Positions 31,009 through 34,337 of a stretch of DNA of 34,337 nucleotides are shown here, piece after piece. The stretch covers positions 1 to 34,337 of the forward strand of contig JAPOYV010000050.1 in assembly GCA_026706385.1 (NCBI GenBank), read 5' to 3'. The notes under the pieces are model-generated. The model made no database searches. It was not told the origin of the DNA and worked only from the letters and a program-made list of their open reading frames with translations. Position 1 is the first letter of the stretch. Every line of letters starts with the position of its first letter. The position numbers were made by a program, and so were the translations under genes. The DNA is from Gammaproteobacteria bacterium. GTDB taxonomy: Bacteria > Pseudomonadota > Gammaproteobacteria > Pseudomonadales > Azotimanducaceae.

Positions 31009-32229
31009 ATGGCATCACCCAATCTGTCCAATGCCGCGGCCATCGTCGGTGCCGCGGAAGCCGACGTCATCGGCTATCGCGAGGAGCTCACGGGGCACAA
31101 GGCCACCTCGCTGCAACTGCACATCGAAGCGATCAACAACGTAAGCCAGTACACGGGCATTCCGATCTCTGACATCCAGGGCGTGTTCTCGGCCGGCTGG
31201 ACCGGCGAACTCGCCGAGCACCTCGGCATCCACCCGCGATACCTCGACACCACGTCGGTCGGCGGCTGCTCGTTCCAGATCCACGTACACCATGCGCTCG
31301 CCGCCATCCATGCCGGCATCATCGACATCGCACTCGTCAGCCACGGCGAAGCCGGCTGGTCGTACCGCGGCGGCGGCGGGGGCGGTGGCGGTCGCGGCGG
31401 TGCGCAGATCAGCCCGGGCGCGGAGATGACGATGGCGTACGGCACGTTCGGGGCGCCGTCGCAGTACGCGCACGCCATGGTGCGCCACTTCCACGACTAC
31501 GGCACGACGCTGGAGGACTTCGCCCACATCGCGGTCGTCACCCGGGACTGGGCGCAGCTCAACCCGCGCGCCGTGATGTACGGCAAGGCGCAGAGTCCCT
31601 TCGGCGGTCCGATCACCGTCCAGGACGTGGTCGACGCGCGGATCATCGCGTGGCCGCTGACCCTCTACAACTGCTGCCTGGTGACCGACCACGGCGGTGC
31701 CGTGATCGTCGCGCGACCCGAGATCGCTCGCGACCTCGCGACCAACCCGGTGTGGATCACCGGCGCCGGCGAGTCCATCGGCCACCAGAACATGGTGGAG
31801 ATGGAGGACTTCACAGCCACGTCGGCGTCGCGTTCGTCGGCAACCGCCTACGAGATGGCCGGCTTAGGCGCGGACGACATGGAAATGGCGATGATCTACG
31901 ACTCGTTCACGATCACCGCCGCCATCACCGCCGAGATGCTCGGCCTCGCGCCACGGGGCAAGGGCTATACGTTGTGGAAGAACGGCGACGCAGCCCAGGG
32001 CGGACGCCTGCCGATCAACACCAGCGGCGGCGGGCTCTCGTTCAACCACTCGGGCATGTACGGCATGCAGCTACTCGTGGAGGCGTACAGGCAGTTGTCG
32101 CGCACGGCCGAAGACGGCGTGAACGGCATCGAGGGCAAGCAGACCAATGCAACGACCTGCATCGTGAACGGCACCGGCGGCACGTTGTCGACCACCGGCA
32201 CGCTGGTCCTGACCTCTGACGACCGCTAG
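31009..32229 (+). CDS. Thiolase-fold protein, SCP-x/Ltp2-like
   Basis: A 406-residue thiolase-superfamily protein. Cys87 in VGGCSFQ stands at the usual nucleophile position, and the FNHSGMYG segment keeps the active-site His. The second catalytic cysteine region, usually CxGxG, reads NGTGG, so ordinary acetyl-transfer chemistry is doubtful. Members of this type paired with DUF35 include steroid-degrading aldolases (Ltp2) and lipid-transfer thiolases. A run of eight glycines (121-128, within RGGGGGGGGRGG) is unusual. AAGGAG precedes the ATG. A double inverted repeat lies after the stop. Confidence 0.9.
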   Translation: MASPNLSNAAAIVGAAEADVIGYREELTGHKATSLQLHIEAINNVSQYTGIPISDIQGVFSAGWTGELAEHLGIHPRYLDTTSVGGCSFQIHVHHALAAIHAGIIDIALVSHGEAGWSYRGGGGGGGGRGGAQISPGAEMTMAYGTFGAPSQYAHAMVRHFHDYGTTLEDFAHIAVVTRDWAQLNPRAVMYGKAQSPFGGPITVQDVVDARIIAWPLTLYNCCLVTDHGGAVIVARPEIARDLATNPVWITGAGESIGHQNMVEMEDFTATSASRSSATAYEMAGLGADDMEMAMIYDSFTITAAITAEMLGLAPRGKGYTLWKNGDAAQGGRLPINTSGGGLSFNHSGMYGMQLLVEAYRQLSRTAEDGVNGIEGKQTNATTCIVNGTGGTLSTTGTLVLTSDDR

Positions 32230-32243
32230 CGGATCCGCGGTCA

Positions 32244-32288
32244 CGCAACGCGCGTTGCGATGGGTGAGCGGGCGTCCGCGCACCCATC
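32244..32288. terminator. Probable bidirectional terminator between thiolase and GH32 genes
   Basis: Two adjoining inverted repeats lie between the convergent stops. The first is a perfect 16-bp palindrome at 32244-32259 (arms CGCAACG and CGTTGCG). The second has arms GATGGGTG (32259-32266) and CACCCATC (32281-32288), with an inner 4-bp stem (32268-32271 with 32276-32279) and loop GCGT. No long T-run follows, as is common in GC-rich genomes. Confidence 0.65.
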
Positions 32289-32300
32289 CCGCTCGTTTCG

Positions 32301-33878
32301 TCAGCCGTAGACCGAGCCCATCTCCCACACGTCCAGGCGCGTCACTTCGCTCGCCGCGCCTTGCGACCGCATGGACAGGCCGGTGCTGTCGGCAGCGTCC
32401 GGGTAGACGCGCGCCGCGACGCACTGCTTGTCGTTGACGAAGACCTCGACGATGCTGCGGTCGACGAAGACGCGTAGCTGCAACGGCTCGTCCCGCTCGA
32501 GACGCACATGGCCCGTTTCCGGCGGCCGCGACCGGACGTCCGCGGCAGTGGACGAGTAGGACGTGTCCAGCGTGACCACGCTCTCGACGTGGCGCTTGCG
32601 AAGGATGTTGTCCCGATAACCCCGGTCGCGGTAGAAGGCGATGCGCGTGAACTCGTTTGCGTCCGGCGAGCGCAGCACGTTGAGTTCGACCATGGACGCC
32701 GGGCTCGGAGCGACCGTGGCCTGGATCTCGAGCGCGTCGCCCTGCAGTTCGTCGAACACGACCTCCTGATTGGCGGGAAGCGCTCGCGGCGCGCCGCCCA
32801 GGCGTCGAGCGCGACAGGACTCCACGCCCGCCACGGGGACCATCCGGAGTTCGTCGTTGTCGCCCAGGCTCAGCCTTCTTGGCAGGCTCATGATCTGGTT
32901 CCACCCGGCCGTGGGCTTGCCGGGGTTCATGTTGAAGATGACGACGACGTCGCGGCCATCCGGCGTTGCCGACGGCGCATGCACGCCTCCCGGTCCCACC
33001 GCCCCCATGTTGAACTTGCCCGCCCCCGACACGACCAGCTTCTGGCGCGCCGTGTCGTAGTCGCCGAGGAGGTACTGGCCGCCACTCATGTGGCTGAAGA
33101 ACAGCAGCATGTGCTTGTCGCCGATGGGCCAGAAGTACGGACAGGCACCATCGTCGCCGACGAGCGTGAAGCGGTCCCCGTCGGTCAGCGGGTGCAGGTA
33201 TTCCCAGCGTTCGAGGTCGACCGAACGGAACAGGAAGTCCGCCGCAACCGGCGTGCCCCCCGGCCCGTCAGGAATCTGCCCGCCTGACAGCGCGTAGTAG
33301 TGGCCGCCCTGCCGCCAAATGCACGGATCGAAGACCCGGTACGGCAGCGTCTCGCCGTCCTTGGCCATCGGGATCACCGGAGCACCGGTCACCTTGGTCC
33401 AGTTGAGCAGCAGCGGATCGCTCGAGGTGGCCACCATGTTCCCCGCTTGCGTCCCGTGGTACATGGCGATGACGCGGTCGTCCTCGACCAGCGTGGCCCC
33501 CGAAAAGCAGCAGTTCTCCGGATCGGGGTAGATGCAGTACGGCAGATCCCGCCAGTGGATGAGATCGTCGCTCACCGCGTGGCCCCAATGCTGGCGGGTG
33601 TCCTCCGGCGGATACGCCTGGTAGAACAGGTGCCAGCGGCCCTGCCAGAAGCACAGCCCGTTGGGATCGTTCAGCATGGCCTCCGGGTTGACGTAGTGGT
33701 AGATCGGCCGGTGACGATCGCCGCTCAAAGCGGCTCGCGCATGCCCCAGCCGTTCCATCATCGGGTGCCCGTCGAGGGCTGCCTCCTGCTCAGCCAATGT
33801 CTCGGGGAAGGTGTAGTGAGGCACTTTGGAGCGCAGTTCGGGCATCGGCGGGTACCAGGTTGAGTAGGCTCTGAGCAT
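32301..33878 (-). CDS. GH32-fold protein with altered catalytic motifs
   Basis: A 525-residue protein of the GH32 (invertase/levanase) fold, with an N-terminal five-bladed propeller and C-terminal beta-sandwich (ERDEPLQLRVFVDRSIVEVFVND, typical of GH32). The nucleophile motif is intact: MLNDPNG, D71. The RDP motif that stabilises the transition state reads FDP (183-185), and the acid/base EC motif reads AC (245-246, in DDGACPYFWP). Both changes were confirmed on the DNA. It could be a distinct subfamily with another acid, or a non-hydrolytic binder. No signal peptide is visible. The ATG at 33878 was chosen; upstream sequence in frame is arginine-rich and non-family-like. Confidence 0.86.
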   Translation of the reverse strand: MLRAYSTWYPPMPELRSKVPHYTFPETLAEQEAALDGHPMMERLGHARAALSGDRHRPIYHYVNPEAMLNDPNGLCFWQGRWHLFYQAYPPEDTRQHWGHAVSDDLIHWRDLPYCIYPDPENCCFSGATLVEDDRVIAMYHGTQAGNMVATSSDPLLLNWTKVTGAPVIPMAKDGETLPYRVFDPCIWRQGGHYYALSGGQIPDGPGGTPVAADFLFRSVDLERWEYLHPLTDGDRFTLVGDDGACPYFWPIGDKHMLLFFSHMSGGQYLLGDYDTARQKLVVSGAGKFNMGAVGPGGVHAPSATPDGRDVVVIFNMNPGKPTAGWNQIMSLPRRLSLGDNDELRMVPVAGVESCRARRLGGAPRALPANQEVVFDELQGDALEIQATVAPSPASMVELNVLRSPDANEFTRIAFYRDRGYRDNILRKRHVESVVTLDTSYSSTAADVRSRPPETGHVRLERDEPLQLRVFVDRSIVEVFVNDKQCVAARVYPDAADSTGLSMRSQGAASEVTRLDVWEMGSVYG

Positions 33879-33958
33879 GCTATCACCGCGACCACCGCGA
33901 ACCCGGTAAAGGCGCTGCGCTAAGATGTTTGAACACCTTGGATTCCAAAGAGGACGAG

Positions 33959-34337
33959 ATGGCGACATACAACGCGCTGGCCGCACTACCCGGAGGCGAA
34001 CCGGGGCCCTGGGGCGAGGCGGTCGAGATCGGCTACGACCGCCGCGATGTCCTGCTCTACGCGGTCGGCGTCGGCACCCGCGACCTGCGCTTCGTCTACG
34101 AGGGCCACCCGGATTTCGCCGTCTTCCCGACCTTCCCGATTCGCTGGGGCGGCGCCGGCGCACCGCTCGACACGTCCCTGGTGCCGAACTCGCCGGGGCC
34201 GCTCAACATCGACGCCGAACGCTATCTCGAGATGGTCAAGCCCCTGCCGACCGCAGGTTCGGTTTTCGTGCGTTCACGTGTCGTCGGCATCCATCCGCGC
34301 GGTCGGGGCAACGGTTTCGTCGAGTTCGAGAGCAACG
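33959..34337 (+). CDS. MaoC/HSD17B4-type 2-enoyl-CoA hydratase, 5' part
   Basis: The first 126 residues of a gene running past the window end. The segment WGEAVEIGYDRRDVLLYAVGVGTRDLRFVYEGHPDFAVFPTFPI matches the N-terminal dehydratase repeat of the peroxisomal multifunctional enzyme type 2 family (MaoC-like double hot-dog). These enzymes hydrate trans-2-enoyl-CoA to the (R)-3-hydroxyacyl-CoA. The catalytic second half (containing the hydratase 2 motif) is not in the window. ATG 33959 is preceded by GAGGA. It is divergent from the GH32 gene. Confidence 0.88.
   Translation, partial: MATYNALAALPGGEPGPWGEAVEIGYDRRDVLLYAVGVGTRDLRFVYEGHPDFAVFPTFPIRWGGAGAPLDTSLVPNSPGPLNIDAERYLEMVKPLPTAGSVFVRSRVVGIHPRGRGNGFVEFESN

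Noticed and set aside
33879-34163. N-terminal extension of the GH32 gene to an ATG at 34163
   Set aside because: The added 95 residues are dominated by Arg, Pro and Gly, do not resemble GH32, and overlap the well-supported MaoC-type gene on the other strand.

Overview
The window is a GC-rich, densely coding chromosomal segment that looks like an uncultured gammaproteobacterium. The rplM-rpsI pair and a Coq7-type ubiquinone hydroxylase point to a ubiquinone-using proteobacterium. The accessory content (an LLM-class flavin/F420 oxidoreductase, a DUF35 plus thiolase-like pair, paired acyl-CoA dehydrogenases, GH20 and GH32 hydrolases, ThuA and Gfo/Idh proteins) fits a free-living or host-associated aerobe that degrades lipids and glycans. 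This placement is an inference from gene families; no rRNA gene is present. I see no tRNA, rRNA, CRISPR array, insertion sequence, integrase or phage gene. The longest stretches without a gene are about 217 nt (14730-14946) and 184 nt (18281-18464).

Layout. 71-4225 (minus): amidase, exported DUF4097 beta-solenoid protein, coq7, rplM, rpsI. 4267-4542 (plus): a small protein whose start codon lies at the expected start site of a -10-like element. 4555-8385 (minus): nadE, an exported metallo-beta-lactamase-fold protein that has lost its HxHxDH motif, the tiny ribosomal protein THX, and a nitroreductase. 8542-10880 (plus): two adjacent acyl-CoA dehydrogenases, one lacking usual motifs, suggesting a heteromeric enzyme. 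10929-14729: a Gfo/Idh oxidoreductase facing a minus-strand run of unknown protein, DUF2277, Gfo/Idh and ThuA. 14947-18280: a VOC protein, then TonB-domain lipoprotein, MDR oxidoreductase, exported nucleoside hydrolase and a membrane protein. 18465-20501: a large exported, probably beta-propeller protein.

20498-28640 (minus) is a tightly packed seven-gene run: oxalate-CoA-ligase-like AMP ligase, ketopantoate reductase-family protein, LplT-PlsC fusion, GNAT, lumazine synthase (RibH), GH20 hexosaminidase and a NahK-like sugar kinase. Four of its junctions overlap. The last two genes suggest cytoplasmic amino-sugar salvage ending in a sugar 1-phosphate. 28744-32229 (plus): exported protein, LLM oxidoreductase, DUF35 protein and thiolase-like protein. 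32301-33878 (minus): a GH32-fold protein with altered catalytic motifs. 33959 to the end (plus): the start of a MaoC/HSD17B4-type enoyl-CoA hydratase. The paired ACADs, DUF35-thiolase and MaoC-type hydratase together resemble the gene set used for beta-oxidation of bulky substrates such as steroid side chains.

The points I would follow up first are the metal-site-less MBL protein, the GH32 protein with RDP changed to FDP and EC changed to AC, the RibH-GH20-kinase run, and a palindromic intergenic element present in near-identical form at 8423-8444 and 10907-10927. Translational coupling by 4-nt overlaps (GTGA, ATGA, TTGA) recurs across the window.
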